DNA of 64,000 nucleotides from Dipteris shenzhenensis (lineage: Eukaryota; Polypodiophyta; Polypodiopsida; Gleicheniales), in NCBI GenBank assembly GCA_047967505.1, contig CM106538.1. One strand, 5' to 3'. Shown here in pieces: positions 1 through 11,727 of the stretch (position 1 is the first letter of the stretch; every line of letters begins with the position of its first letter). Position numbers and translations under genes: made by a program. The notes beneath the pieces were generated by a model. It made no database searches and was not told the DNA's origin. It saw nothing but the letters and a program-made list of their open reading frames with translations.

Positions 1-7
1 TGGCTTA

Positions 8-397
8 CATTCCCTAGAGAGAGCAGCCTGGGATGCCTTCCTTTTTCAGTACAGTGGCAGAGATGCTTGGCATGATGATACTTTTCACACTCGGCCGCAA
101 TCACTTCCGTTTTATTGGTCGAATAGGAGGTTGCAGATGCCCATCCATCCACGGATTGATAGATTTTATGTGGATGATTGGGCTTTGGACAGAGGTGGGA
201 TAGTATGCATTATACCTGGGGTGTCCACTTCAGATCACTTCCCAGTTGTTATGTATGTTTTAGATCCTCAGGTGAGTAGTCACTTTGCCAGTATCAAGAT
301 TCCATATGCATTCTACGCAGAGGAGGGCCTCACAGAGACAGTGTGCAGACTTGGGTATCTCACATGTACGATGGGCTGCTTTCCCCGTCAGTTATAG
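8..397 (+). pseudogene. LINE ORF2: C-terminal part of AP-type endonuclease
   Basis: The translation contains RIDRFYV (about 151-171) and, 65 bases later, SDHFPV (about 232-249). This is the usual C-terminal block of the endonuclease/exonuclease/phosphatase domain of plant LINEs (S-R-I-D-R-F then S-D-H-x-P-V, with His as a catalytic residue). The domain would nick target DNA to prime reverse transcription. Upstream residues of the same domain (WDAF, FYWSNRR) are readable from about position 30, but the domain start is outside the window. The ORF closes at 397, before the reverse transcriptase, so the polyprotein is broken. Confidence 0.75.
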
Positions 398-831
398 CAG
401 CAGCCCTCTTGGATATTAGTGACTTTTATCACTCAGTGGCTATGTTCAGGAGAGGTGAGATCCTCTGGCAAGAGATAGTTATCTGTCAGTACTTGACTCC
501 TCTTCAGAGGGAAGAGTAGAAGAGGCCTACAAATGCTTGGGTTCAGGAGCGCCTTGCTGCAGCAAGGACTCAGCAACAGTCATTGTTGGATTAGAGAGTA
601 GAGTATGCCTTTCAGACGGGAGGTACGGTCAACAAGCAGTTCTTCTCTACTCTTGGCCCCAGATATAGTAGGGAGAGTGTTTCACAGCTTGTTGACTCAG
701 TCGGAGTTTTACAGACACATCCAAATACCGTCTTCTAGGTAGCTACAGATTTCTATGCCTCCCTTCTTACAACAGATTGTGATACTCAGGCCAGAGATGA
801 TGCTTGAGTTATTATTTGGCAGCACTTACGG

Positions 832-2652
832 GTGACTGGAGATATGATAGTCTCACTTGATGCACCATTCACCAACATAGAGTTCAGGACTGCTCTCTCT
901 ACCCTTCACAAGGGCAAGTGTCTTGGTTTAGATGGCCTTACACCCTCTTTCTTTATTTCATTTTGGAATCAGATCGGGGATCACATTATCTTAGCCCTGC
1001 AGGGCATTTGGGACTTGCGTGAGATGCCAAACTCACTCACGAAGGGCCTCATTCATCTTATCTCTAAAGGAGGTTGCAGGAATTTAGTGTTGCAGTGGAG
1101 ACCGATCAATTTGTTGGGCACTTTGTAGAAAATGCTAGCAAAAGCAATCAGCCTACGTCTGCAGCCCTTTCTTCCAGATCTTATACATGATACGCAGATG
1201 GGTTTTGTGCATGGCAAGAGCATCTTCGATAATATTTTGTCATTTTGGGAGGCTTTTGAATGGGCCATATATAATGGCCATAGGCTTGTCATTCTACTCC
1301 TGGACTTGGAGAAAGCTTATGATAGACTGGGGTTTTCTAGAGGGTACCCTCTCTCGCTTTGGATTCACAGATGCATGCATCAGAGGGGTGTCAGCTCTCT
1401 ACAAATCAGCCCATATCCAGGTTCTCATTGGTGGAGTCAGGGGAGACAGATTTCAGATTACCAGATCGGTCTGTCAGGGATGTCCTTTAGCCCCCTTTCT
1501 CTTTTTATTTGTGGCTAAAGCTATGAGTTACTACCTTAGAGCTCAAGCTGATATTATAGGGCTGAGTCTTCCGTTGAGGCAAGAGGATGAGCTTTTGGAT
1601 CGGCTGTTTTTTTGGATGCCACACCACATACACTCACCTCTTTTAGAACAGCCTTGGATTTGTTTTGCACTGTAGCAGGGGCCCATATTAATTGGAACAA
1701 ATCAGGTACTTACGATGCCAGGTTGGGGTGGGCATCTCTCCAGCACATCAGTTTGCTCCCGTATTGGAGAGCATCAGGAGGAAACTCATTTTTTGGAGTT
1801 CTGCCAGACTTGACCTTGCATCTAGAGTAGTGGTTGTGAACCAGGTATTATTGGCTACTGCTTGGATGGTTTGCTCTTGTTGGTGTAGATCTAGAGGTTG
1901 TATATCTCAGATCATTGGGAAAAGAGGTCTCAATATTATTGATCCAAATTTGCAGTGTATGGCCTTGCTCTGCAAATTTGTAGTGAGAGGATTGATGCCT
2001 GGACAGGAGCCTTGGACGAACTTTTTCCTACGCAGCATTCAGTCTTGTACATCTTCTCACGGGGGAGGTTGGATGGACAGCCCCAGATGGATTTTTACTT
2101 CAGCCCATCTTAGATCTCCCTCTTCCCCTCTTATGGCTTCCATTCTGAAAGCTTGGGGCAGCTTCAGAGACACTCTTCAGAGAGTTACACCCTCCTCTCG
2201 CGAAGAAATAGACAGGCAGCTAGTTATGTGGAATGAATCCATATTGGATGAGCATGGCAGATCACTGGGAGTGTCACATCATATGCAGTGGTCTACATGG
2301 GAGAGGGGACCTGCTTCCACTGTAGGTGCCTGGAAGGCTTTTAGACAGCTTCCAGAAGATCAGAGACTCATGCTATCTCTAGGATGTTCCCTTCACTCGT
2401 TTTAGAGCTGCTCATGCCTCGGTAGACACATCTTGGGAGATTCTGGCTCAGTCTATGGCTAGTATATGGACTGATACTATACACACATTGATGGCCATCT
2501 GGGCGAGCATGCAGGGATCCTCCAAAGCAGCTATAGCCAGGAGAGAGACTTTTTTCAGAGTTTGGAGAGGATCTCCGTTCTTCTCCGAGTCTTCTTTCGG
2601 GTTGAGGCTGCATTTTCAGCCTCCACCTTGGATTTTTGTTAGCTCTTTTTGA
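832..2652 (+). pseudogene. LINE reverse transcriptase and C-terminal region, frameshifted
   Basis: RT motifs appear in order but in different frames. KCLGLDGLTPSFF and WRPINLLGTL (832-1125) match the fingers region. QMGFVHGKSIFDNIL and LLDLEKAYDR (1195-1330) carry the first catalytic Asp. QGCPLAPFLF follows near 1475-1505. The second catalytic motif, normally FADD, has decayed to F-L-D-A near 1608-1620. A downstream stretch to about 2405 (SARLDLASRVVVVNQVLLATAW) is the usual post-RT region of plant LINEs. At least two frameshifts and several stops separate the blocks, so no active polymerase is encoded. Confidence 0.85.
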
Positions 2653-2765
2653 GCTGTTTTTTCTTTCATGCATGTCATGATGTAATCCCGCATTTGAGCT
2701 TGCTCCTGCGGCTTTCATTCATACTCAATGAAGTCGTCTTTTTGGAAAAATAAAATAAAATTATG

Positions 2766-4960
2766 AACCCTTTCCATTCTGTATCCTAGTACCCCACGCA
2801 ATTTTCGCCATGACTGCTCTATGGTTTAATCTCATATATAAAAATATCGGAGCCTTTGCGGTCTACTATTTGAGATGAGCAAGTAGTCCAAATTAATTTG
2901 CCTAGTGTTAGTGTTAGTGTTGCTCACTGCAGTTTTGTAGGCGTATCTTGTTGACCATAACCATGTGAGTACTCTAGCACATTGTTAGTACAGCCGTGTC
3001 ATAACTTCTCTCATATATTTCCCATGTGCAACCACTTCATTTCCATGACCCTTCTCAACCATCCACAGAGGATCACATTTCATTCTATTTCATTTTATCC
3101 CTCTTCTGTGAATGTTGCCATGTCTACTCTTAAGTTGGAGAGGCGGCCATCATAGCTGACCCCCTCTGACGTTATCATGAAATAGGAACAAAGCATGTTT
3201 TTCTCCTCAGTTGTTCTAAGCCATGTAGTATTTGTCATTAAATTTGCTTTTTAAGTAAGTCACATAGAAGGTCTTTTGAACAAAACAAGCCACCCCTCCT
3301 TTTTAAACCTGTTTATGCTTTTATTTGGCATCCAACCAAGTTCTGTGCAGTTTCATTTTTGGAGATCTTTCATGCATCATGCTCCCCAGACTCTTATGGC
3401 AAGAAATCTGCATCTCCTGCAACCTGCCCGAAAACCTTTTCTCCATGGCAATTTTAAAGCATATTCTCAAGACATCATGGTTTTCCTTGGTTCTCAAGCG
3501 GGTTTATTCACTTTTGCCTTGTTGGATGAGTCCATTGTGTTGGGGTTTCTTTGTGTGCTCCAAAGCCCCTCATACGATTGCCTTGCTGTCTTGGATTGTT
3601 GCAATCTCCTATGTATAACTGGATTTCTTGCAGAGTATCCTGAGAATTGTATGTCTCGTCTTCACATCAACCAATGTGCTCACTACTTACAATCTCCCCA
3701 ACCCACGGTCTCTCAGAGTTGCCATCCCCTGGATCATCAAATGATAGTGCATAAACCCCTGCTAGCTTTGTTGGATTCTCGCCGCCTACTTTTGAGGACT
3801 GCCGAAGAGACCACGTCACAAACCATGACGAAGATTTTTCAATTCCTGAGCCAGGATGGGTGTTTGAGCCAGTGTTTTTCCTCCAATTCCTACTCTTTTC
3901 GAGCCAGCTGAGCCCGTATGCTTTCCCATTGAGCCTTGCATGTGTCAGCATTATTCTTTTCACATGTGACTTGGCTTGAACCATCCACTGGTATGCTACA
4001 TTTGTAATCATCCACTCCATCTGCTACATTTCTGTCTCCTTGCTATCTGATTTACGTAACTTTGTCTGTCCAATGTGTGTTCATCTTATACATGTCTTGC
4101 GCTGCTATGCCTGCCTTGCTTTATGTTATGTGGTGCTCTTCTTCCCTCCTGTTTGCTGTTGTTAGTTTACCTTTGTGGTGTATTCAGAGAGAGAGAGAGA
4201 GAGAGAAAGATCTAATAAATGTCTGCAGAAGACCTCACGGGTCTATGAAACAAAGTAGAATCACCAAAAAGTGACCTACGACATTTGGATAACCAGAGAA
4301 TCGGGGAAGTGCACATAGCCCATCTCCTCCCAGGTTATGATAGGGCATAACTACATTTTCTAATTCTTACATAAAGTGGCCTTTATAACGTCAATTTAAG
4401 ACAGTTTTTGGGTTTGGATTTGAAGTCCCTAATTAGTGCTTGCCCATCACGATAACTGCCCATTTCCCTGCTTTGCATGCTTGCCCTATTTTGGTGAGTT
4501 CACTACCTTCTAAGAGCTGCAAGCTGGAGCTTGAGCACTCATATTTCCTATTGCAAGTAATATGTCTGCTCCTGTGGGTCTGAAATGATCCTTCGCTGTT
4601 GATGCATCTTTGCATTGGAAGAGGGGGGAAGGAGGATGGGAGGGCTGCAATGGTCGAGCAAAAGACCTTGCTGGTCCAGTATGAGAGACAGAGAGAGAGA
4701 GAGAGAGAGACTCTTTGAGTAACCCTTGTCTGTAATGCATTCCTGTCAATGCCTCTCTTGCTGAAAGTATGTTTTATCAGTAGGGTGCTTACTGCATGCC
4801 AAGCATCTTCCTCTAATCTCTGGGTCAATAAATTTATTTCTTTAATTATTTAAATCAATCACTTGCAAAAGTCTAGAGGCTTCACTAAACCCATCTAAGT
4901 CTTTCAATATGATGGTTTGATTCAGTGCGGGTACGCTGAGTTGTGCTGGTCAGGCTGATT
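2766..4960. other. No recognisable gene; possible intron sequence
   Basis: The longest open frame here (3276-3911, plus) has no recognisable domain and overlaps an equally long minus-strand frame (3667-4020), so neither is supported. Short GA runs occur at about 4187-4208 and 4683-4709. Because the next exon at 5075 starts with a clear 3' splice site and no upstream exon is visible, this stretch is most simply intron sequence of that gene, but that is inference. Confidence 0.4.
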
Positions 4961-4961
4961 A

Positions 4962-4965
<4 letters not shown>

Positions 4966-5031
<66 letters not shown>
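4966..5031. repeat. Compound (TG)n(AG)n microsatellite
   Basis: About 11 TG units run directly into about 22 AG units, ending 43 bases before the acceptor site of the exon at 5075. It lies inside the presumed intron. Confidence 0.95.
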
Positions 5032-5035
<4 letters not shown>

Positions 5036-5074
5036 AGGGGCAGATTGACTTAATTCAATTGTTTTTCTTTGCAG

Positions 5075-5381
5075 AGAATCTTTCGATGAAGAGAAGGAAC
5101 CTGACAGTATGGTGCTTTCTGGCAAGCTTCCATCTCCAACCACTAGAGAACAGGAAACAGGACTGTCCAAGAATCAACAAGATCAGACTTCTGTGGGCAT
5201 AATGCAGCCAGCAAATGATGATGATGTTGTTATTGAAACAGGGAAGGATGGGGATGATGAGGTGGTAATGGTTGATGCAACTGTGAAATCAGGCATGAAG
5301 AGGAAGTTGCTAAGGGAAGGAAATGACCATGCTGACAACTTATCACCCAATGACAAAAGGCAGAAAACAGAATGTACTTAA
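5075..5381 (+). CDS. SAE2: Terminal exon, probably SUMO-activating enzyme subunit 2 (SAE2/UBA2)
   Basis: A pyrimidine-rich tract ending tttgcag at 5074 is a canonical 3' splice site. The exon opens in phase with one base completing a codon, then reads about 101 residues to a TAA at 5379. The start ESFDEEKEPDSMVLSG resembles the end of the ubiquitin-fold domain of plant SAE2, recalled as an EFDEEKEP block followed by MxLSG. The tail has acidic blocks (NDDDVVIE, DDEVVMVD) and basic nuclear-localisation-like clusters (MKRKLL, NDKRQKTE), the layout of the SAE2/UBA2 C terminus. SAE2 is the catalytic subunit of the SUMO E1 and acts in the nucleus. The adenylation and cysteine domains would lie upstream, outside the window or behind a long intron. 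A captured exon fragment is the alternative. Confidence 0.62.
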
Positions 5382-5383
5382 AT

Positions 5384-5428
<45 letters not shown>

Positions 5429-5435
5429 CCCCCCC
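5384..5435. repeat. (CT)n microsatellite and C-run directly after a stop codon
   Basis: About 20 CT units followed by a run of nine or ten C begin two bases after the stop of the SAE2-like exon, so they would be the first part of its 3' UTR. Confidence 0.95.
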
Positions 5436-6245
5436 CTGCTGCCCCACCCCGCCCATGCCATACCTCCATCCCCTTTTTTTGTTTGTTTAACAGGTGTTGG
5501 GGGGGGTGAAGAATAGAGTGTTCAAGGAATCAACACATTTTTCTGTAAAATCCATCTTGCTAGACATGAGTTACTATCTTCCAGTTTAAGCTGCTTAAGA
5601 AAAATGATCTGAAACTTCAAGCAACCTTTCAAAGGACAACTTTGTATCATATTTTTGAATGGACGATTATCGAAAGTTTACCAGGCCCTGGAAGCTACTG
5701 GGATTTGTCAATTGTATTATATACAAGTTTCAGGTCGATGTCTAGGCAATCGTCAACTGCTGAAAGGTATAATTGATGTTGACGGTAAAATTATTGGTGT
5801 AAACTTGCCAAAGTGTATCATACTGGAAATGGATATACAGCATTGTTTGCAGCAAGTTGCCATGGCCTGAGTATTGACAGGTATCAAAATTTTGGCTCTA
5901 GTGTGTGGCTTCGTCATTGCACGTTCTTTCCATGTGAGCTCATGATGTTTTGGCTTTCTCTTGTGTGCTATGTAGAGATGTGCATGTGAAAGTGCACTGT
6001 TGCCATCATAGCGCGATCAAATGGTATGCCAATTTTGTGATTCTTTGCTGTGATGGTGTTGATGGTTCAGTGGATTGGCTGCAATGCCATCGAATGTTAC
6101 AGTACACAATATCATAACGATCATGCGGATTGGTTTGAAGCCATTGCTTCTTGGTATCTTGAATTGCTAACAATAGCTTGCATTTAGTGCTACTTGTGTG
6201 CTTTCTTGTACTGCTGCTGGTTTACTCTGCAATACAGGATTATGG
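5436..6245. other. Presumed 3' UTR and downstream region, no gene seen
   Basis: This follows the SAE2-like terminal exon. A 71-codon frame at 5655-5870 has no recognisable domain. No clear polyadenylation signal could be placed by eye. Confidence 0.35.
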
Positions 6246-6363
6246 GACAATGCTGGTTTATACCTTTTGTATTTACAAATACACAGAATCTTGAGTGCAA
6301 TGTGACAATGCTGGTTTATACCTTTTGCTTTGCAAATACACACACAAGCTTGAGAGCAATGTG
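6246..6363. repeat. Two-copy tandem repeat, 58-bp unit
   Basis: The unit starting gacaatgctggtttatacc occurs at 6246-6303 and again at 6304-6363, with a few substitutions and short indels in the second half. Confidence 0.9.
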
Positions 6364-6768
6364 ATCTGAAGTGAGAGGAAGACACAAGTTCAACAATCCA
6401 ACAACCAAAACAATTCTTCATAGTCAAGGTGTTATCACCTTTTTGAAGGAGTGCCAAATCAAAATACATGTTGTAATGGTCTAGAGCATGTATTCAGTTT
6501 GGAAATAGGATTGCATGTCCACTACAGTGCTGTTGAAAGAATAGGAGAGGCAATGAAAAAGGCACATGAAGATCAAACAAACTTTGAAGGTGACTGATGA
6601 GCTTGAAATAGTTTCCAAGTCCTTCAAAGATGGTTTAGAAATAAATATGAACTAGTAAAATATTTTGTCAACGATAAAAACCTAGACATCAAACTTCATG
6701 TTTCTATTACCAAATTGAACTCACTAGCATCTTATGGAAAAGCAACCAAAGCAAAATATGGAGTACAA

Positions 6769-7070
6769 GCATGGAGAAAGACATGAAAGAACAATGAAGA
6801 AAACTGATGGGAATAGGGATAACTGTTTCTAAATAAGAACATTGTTGGTTGTAGATGAGTTCAAAAATCAAGCTTGGTGTAGGTGGTGTAGCTGTAAGAT
6901 GTTGGTTGCAAAACGTTACGCTGAAGTCAATTTGAAGCATGGAGAAAGACATGAAAGAGGAATGAAGAAAACTCATGGGAATGCGGCTAACTATTAAATA
7001 AGAGTAGTTTGGGTGTAGGTGGGTGCAGTTGGAAGATGCATCACAAGGTTGGTTGCAAAATGTTACGAGT
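6769..7070. repeat. Imperfect direct duplication, about 170-bp period
   Basis: The segment starting catggagaaagacatgaaag at 6769 is repeated at 6938. The following block, gtaggtgg...ggttggttgcaaaa...gttacg, is also repeated (about 6880-6920 and 7015-7065). Several indels separate the copies, so the duplication is old. Confidence 0.75.
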
Positions 7071-7234
7071 TAGTGGATTTGAGGAAACCCTTTGTTCAAT
7101 AGTAGGGCAGCTAATGTCAATTGCACACATTGTACTTGTGTGTACATTAGGTGCATGCTAGTCAATGACGATCTATAGGAAGACTAGTCCGCATGTAACG
7201 ATCACTTGGTCTTTAGGAGGTTCAAGGAAACCTA

Positions 7235-7426
7235 TTGATATGTAAACTCAAGAAAGAACTTTATAGCATTGGGAAAAACAGCCAAGAAAACACTTTATGG
7301 TGTGTATTTCAAGTCAAAGGATCTATTAAAGTGAATATGGCCTTACACAAGATCAAGATGGAATTTGATAGTTATAGCAAGCAAAAATTTGGAGATGATC
7401 AATCATGTCAAAGCATAATTATGTAG
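7235..7426 (+). pseudogene. Possible copia reverse transcriptase scrap
   Basis: The frame begins ICKLKKELYSIGKN, which resembles the VCKLKKSLYGLKQ block of Ty1/copia reverse transcriptases; the rest no longer matches. Only one short motif supports this, and a chance match is possible. Confidence 0.3.
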
Positions 7427-7481
7427 GGTGTAATTGATGTCTTAAACTGTCAACTAGGGTAATTTATACATGAGCTAGTTT

Positions 7482-8546
7482 TGTAGGAATGGTCACCTCC
7501 CCATCTGTAAGCCCCCATATGAGGAGAGCATGAGGGGGGTGAACGTAGTGTTAAGAGCGAGCCACATGGGCAGCATCATGGCTGCCATGAGGGCAGGGAT
7601 CAGACAAGAAAAGAGAGAGGGAGGGGGCTGCCACATGGGCAGCACCTCAGCCAAGAGGGGAAAAGGGGTTGCTACATGGGTAGCACAACAGCCTGGTAGA
7701 GGGTTGACAGAGGCGCATCATGTTTGGGCTCCAACAAGCCTTTGACAAAGGCGCACAGGGGACGGAATAAAGCTAGCACATGGTGTAGCATGGCGGGCCA
7801 AAGGGTGCCTACAGAGGGTTGCAAAAGGCGGGCTATTGGGTAGGCAAAGGGCCTGCAAGAGGCTCCTACAATGGCAGAAGCAGCAGCCCAAAAAGGGCAT
7901 GGCAAAGGTCCTTTAATACGGCTGGTTGGACCAATCGACTCAGTTGGTTTTTATGGACCAATCTGTTCGGCCAGACTAGTCGGTTCTAGTCAGTAGCCCT
8001 TGGGGGCTTTAAAAGGAGAGCCTCCAGGTTGAGGATAACTCATCATCTGGAGCATCCAGTCCACTAGTAGGAGCAGCAACATGGCTACCTTTGGGCCTAT
8101 AGTCAGGAGGAGAAAGAAGTACCTTGTGCTGCAAACCTAGCTTGCAGGAGGGTGCCCACAAAGGCTGGTTTCTAGACAGCAAGGTAGAGAGGATCATTTT
8201 GGACGGAAAGTCTACAAACGCTAGAGGTGGAGCACGTGGGCTCGAGTTTAGAGATAGGAGCCAAATAGTAGGAGGACCTTGTTGTTGTAAGATCAAAGGA
8301 CCACACCATTGGTGGGACTTTGGATCTCTCTCTTTTGTATGGTGTCCATAGCTTTGGATGGAAATATATTATTTTGGTGGTTTCTTTATCTGGTTGGTTC
8401 ATTGTCTATTGATGAGTCTACAATCTATCTAATGTACATTAGGTTAAGAAGTTTGTGATTCCACACCCCACACCACACTGTGTGAGCTCTTGGGCTATTC
8501 TATCAGTCTTTCACTATGCATACCCTCTGTTGGTCAATTTCTAACG
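7482..8546 (+). repeat. 5' LTR of the gag-only element
   Basis: The LTR starts tgtaggaatgg and ends ...ctaacg; the terminal CA has become CG, judged from the 3' LTR. Internal subrepeats of a ccacatgggcagca type occur around 7560-7690. Confidence 0.92.
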
Positions 8547-8560
8547 TGGTATTAGCGCCC
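8547..8560 (+). promoter_or_regulatory. Primer-binding site, initiator tRNA-Met type
   Basis: tggtattagcgccc directly follows the 5' LTR and resembles the plant consensus tggtatcagagc complementary to the initiator tRNA-Met 3' end, with three mismatches. Confidence 0.75.
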
Positions 8561-8768
8561 AAGTAAGAGGCTCACAAGTGTGGGAGCCTCAAGGCAGGGA
8601 CCTTGCTGAAGGACAACGCTAATTCAGAAGCTCTTGAAAATCGACTTCCACGATTGGAGGACATTGCCATTGCAAGGAGGGTGACTCAGGTTCAGTAAGG
8701 TGCGTTCATAGTTTTGGTCTACTGAAGGTTGAGTTTGTTTGACTTTGTTGTGTGGCTTAGCAACAGAG

Positions 8769-9775
8769 ATGTCGATCTCTTTATCCTCTTCAGCCCCTGC
8801 TCTCCCTTCCTCCCCTAGATTTCTTTCTTTCACTATCCCTAACTTTGGAGAGTCTGGAAAATTGGATGGGTCAAATTACCCGATCTGGAAGGTGAAAATC
8901 CAGAGTTATTTAGTGGCTTGGAAGCTATGGAAATTGACGACGAGAGTGGAGGCGAAGCCAGAGAGGATATGGTGAGCAAGGAGGAGAAGATACTCATGCA
9001 TGTAGATGAAGAGGAGCTCGAAGCTTGGGAAGACAGAGATGCCATGCCTTGGCATTGATCATAGGGACTATGGCGGACTCTGTGCTTCCTCACATCCAGA
9101 TGGCCGACACGTCAGTAGAGGCGTGGATCATTCTGAAGGATCTAGACGAGACAGATGACACATCTCGGATCTTGCTTCTTCAACATCATCTCTACAACCT
9201 TGATATGGATGAGGGAGATTTGGTACATGACCACTTAATGAAGGTCAGGTGGTGAGGGATTAACTAGCATCACTTGGTTAAAAGGTGGACTCGTGCCATT
9301 TGGCCTTGATGGGTACTAAGGAGGCTACCTCGGAGTTTCAAAAGCTTTGTAACGATTGTGACAGCAGGACAGAGGACCAAATCGACTTTTGAGAAGTTGG
9401 GTCCATTACTGCTACATGAAGAAGCTAGGGAGAAGCTCTACAACAATGACAAAGACAACAAGGCGTTGCTGGCGAAGGATTACACTGGCAAAGGGAAGGG
9501 CAAGCCTAACGGTGGCAAGTCCAAGAAGGATCTATGATGACGAGGACACTTACAAAAGGAAGAAGAAGAAGAAGTGCTTTTATTGTAACACGCTAGGTCA
9601 TTTTGCGAAGAACTGCAGAGAGAGGAAGGCGGATCAGAAAAATAGGAGAAAGGAGTTCGACTCAGATTCAGAGGGTGATACAAAAGCCAAAGAAAATGTG
9701 GTAATCGAAGAGTTGTTCTTGGTAACCATAGTGATGATGTCTAACATTGAGATGTGGGTCGACGAGGAGTCATAA
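8769..9775 (+). pseudogene. Copia-type gag (frameshifted) with CCHC zinc knuckle
   Basis: The N-terminal part reads KLDGSNYPIWKVKIQSYL (about 8857-8910), the usual start of plant copia gag. After a stop at 8973-8975 the homology resumes in another frame (9025-9255) with TMADSVLPHIQ and SRILLLQHHLYNLDMDEGD. A third frame carries CFYCNTLGHFAKNC (about 9575-9616), an intact C-x2-C-x4-H-x4-C zinc knuckle for RNA packaging. WVDEES near 9754 may be the first residues of the protease region, where D-S-G-A-S would be expected, before the frame closes. Gag would form the virus-like particle. At least two frame changes disable it. Confidence 0.8.
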
Positions 9776-10610
9776 ACTTTGTGAAGGTGAAGGACAGCAT
9801 GGAGTGCTTGGTATCTTCCAGGTGTGTGGCTGTTAATACTGACACGAGGGTGGATTCCATGGAGTGCTCTGGGGTTTCATGTTCAGATGGATGCTGTACT
9901 TCAGAATGGGACATTAGGATTACACAGGCTATTGGTATGTGCCTCAATGAGATGCATGGTTTGCTTTCAGAGCAAGCACACAAGCAATACGACGATCTGG
10001 TATGTACTTGATGTTCTTCATTTGAGCCTTTATAGCATGTTGTGGAGAGAATCTGCTCTTCGTTTGTCTCAGGTAATGCAAGATTCGAAGGAATTAGCCT
10101 TCTTCGGGTGGGTGTATGCAAGATGGGGAAGTGTGGGTGTTGCTTCAAATCTCGGACACAGATTGTTGAAAGGTGATGGAAAAGGTGTATTGAATCCATA
10201 AGAGTACCCGCTTGACAGCTCGGTGAGAGTTCATGGTTTAGGTTATCTGGAGATTTGTTACGGACCTTGCCAAAGGAAGGACGGGTTGAAATAGACCCTC
10301 AGAGCATGGTGCCTCGAAGACTCCAGGTTGTTCACTCATTATGAGGGGGACAATTAGAGATTGTGGCAGTTGGATTGCTCGAGTTCAAAGGCGGGAACAT
10401 GATGGACAGTGGTGGTGCCAGGAGGTGCTACCAGAGATGGCCTGTGTACCAGGATGGTGTGCGGAAGCGCAACTAGACCTGGTGGAGCAAGAGCCAGAGG
10501 ATGAAAAGCCATGAAAAGATTTCGACATCAAAGTGTTCCAAAGGACCACGACCCAAGAGTCACTGGAGCATCGTCATCGACGTGTTGGCATTGGGCTGAG
10601 ATTTGTCGCT
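9776..10610 (+). other. Internal region where pol is missing
   Basis: In an autonomous copia element more than 3 kb of protease, integrase and reverse transcriptase would occupy this place. I see no integrase HHCC or D-D-E blocks and no YVDD box in any frame. The pol deletion is therefore large; its exact end cannot be placed. Confidence 0.6.
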
Positions 10611-10619
10611 GAGAGGGGG

Positions 10620-11722
10620 TGTTGGGAAGGTCAGCTCCCCATCTGTAAGCCCCCAAATGAGAAGAGCATGGGGCGGGTGAACCTAGTGTCTAAGAGAGAG
10701 CCACATGGGCACCACATAGGCAGCATCATGGCTGCCATGAGGGCAGGGATCAAACAAGAAAAGAGAGAGGGAGGGGGTTGCCACATGGGTAGCACCTCAC
10801 AGCCAAGAGAGAGGAAAAGGGGTTGCCACATGGGCAACACATGAGCTGCCATGTGGGCTGCACAATAGCCTAGGAGAGGGATGATAGAGACGGAACATGT
10901 ACAAGCTAGAACAGGCCTGTGACAGAGACGCACATGGGATGGAATAAAGCCGACACATGGCGAAGTATGGCGGGCCAAAGGGTTCCCGCAGAGGGCTGCA
11001 AAAGGCAAGGGTATTGGGCAGGTAAAGGGCCTACAAGAGGCTCCTACAATGGCAGAAGCAACAGCCCAAAAAGGGCGTGTGGAAGGCCCTTTTATAGGGG
11101 TGGTTGGACTAGCCAACTCAGTCGGTTTTTATAGACCAGTTTGGTCATCCAGATTGGTCAGGTCTAGTTAGTAGCCCTTGGGGCAATAAAAGGAGGGTCT
11201 CTAGGCCCTCATTACTCTCATCATCTGGAGCAACTAATCCACCAGCAGAAGGAGCAGTAGCAAGGCTATCGTTGGGCCTATATTGAGGAGGAGAAAGAAG
11301 TACTTTGTGCTACAGATCTAGCTTGCAGAAGGCTGCCCACCTAGGCTGGTTTCCATATAGTAAGGTGGAGAGGATCATTCTGGATGGAAAGTCTATAGTC
11401 GCTCGAGGTGGAGCACGCGGGCTCGAGTCTAGAGGTAGCCGGCAGATAGGAGGACCTTGTGGTAAGATCAAAGGACCACACCATTGGTGGGACTATGGAT
11501 CTATCTCTTTTGTATTGTGTCCATAGCTTTTGACGGAAATATATTATTTTGGTGGTTTCTTTATCTGGTTGGTTCATTGTCTATTGATGAGTCTACACAT
11601 CTATCTGATGCACATTAAGTTAAGAAGTTTGTGATTCCACACCCCACACCACACTGTGTGAGCTCTTGGGCTATTCTATCAGTGTTCCGCCGTGCGTACC
11701 CTCTGTTGGTCGATTTCTAACA
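10620..11722 (+). repeat. 3' LTR of the gag-only element
   Basis: It starts tgttgggaagg after the purine tract at 10611-10619 and ends ...ctaaca. It matches 7482-8546 along its length with many substitutions and small indels. Confidence 0.92.
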
Positions 11723-11727
11723 AGTTT

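Larger units (their letters stand above)
1..2765 (+). mobile_element. LINE (non-LTR retrotransposon), 5' part outside window, degenerate
   Basis: An endonuclease tail, a reverse transcriptase and a long C-terminal region follow each other on the plus strand, and the element ends in an A-rich tail (aaaataaaataaaatta near 2745-2762). This is the order expected for an L1-type plant LINE that retrotransposes by target-primed reverse transcription. The start lies outside the window. Many stops and frame changes show it is dead. If the exon at 5075 belongs to a gene extending upstream, this LINE probably lies in one of its introns. The flanking target duplication cannot be checked because the 5' end is missing. 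Confidence 0.85.
7482..11722 (+). mobile_element. Complete gag-only Ty1/copia-type LTR retrotransposon (non-autonomous)
   Basis: Two direct repeats of about 1.07 and 1.10 kb (7482-8546 and 10620-11722) flank a 2.07-kb internal region. The outer ends are TG and CA. The 5-bp sequence AGTTT lies immediately outside both ends (7477-7481 and 11723-11727), a perfect target-site duplication. A primer-binding site follows the first LTR, and a purine tract (gagaggggg) precedes the second. The interior holds a gag-like reading frame with a zinc knuckle, but no integrase, reverse transcriptase or RNase H motif is visible, so mobilisation would have needed enzymes from another element. The LTRs differ at many sites, so the insertion is old. 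Confidence 0.93.

Noticed and set aside
3276-4020. A 211-codon plus frame and an overlapping 117-codon minus frame
   Set aside because: No recognisable domain, overlapping on opposite strands, and located in presumed intron sequence.
8009-8402. Several open frames in the first LTR, repeated at 11305-11577
   Set aside because: They lie within LTR sequence and overlap on both strands; LTRs are not expected to code.
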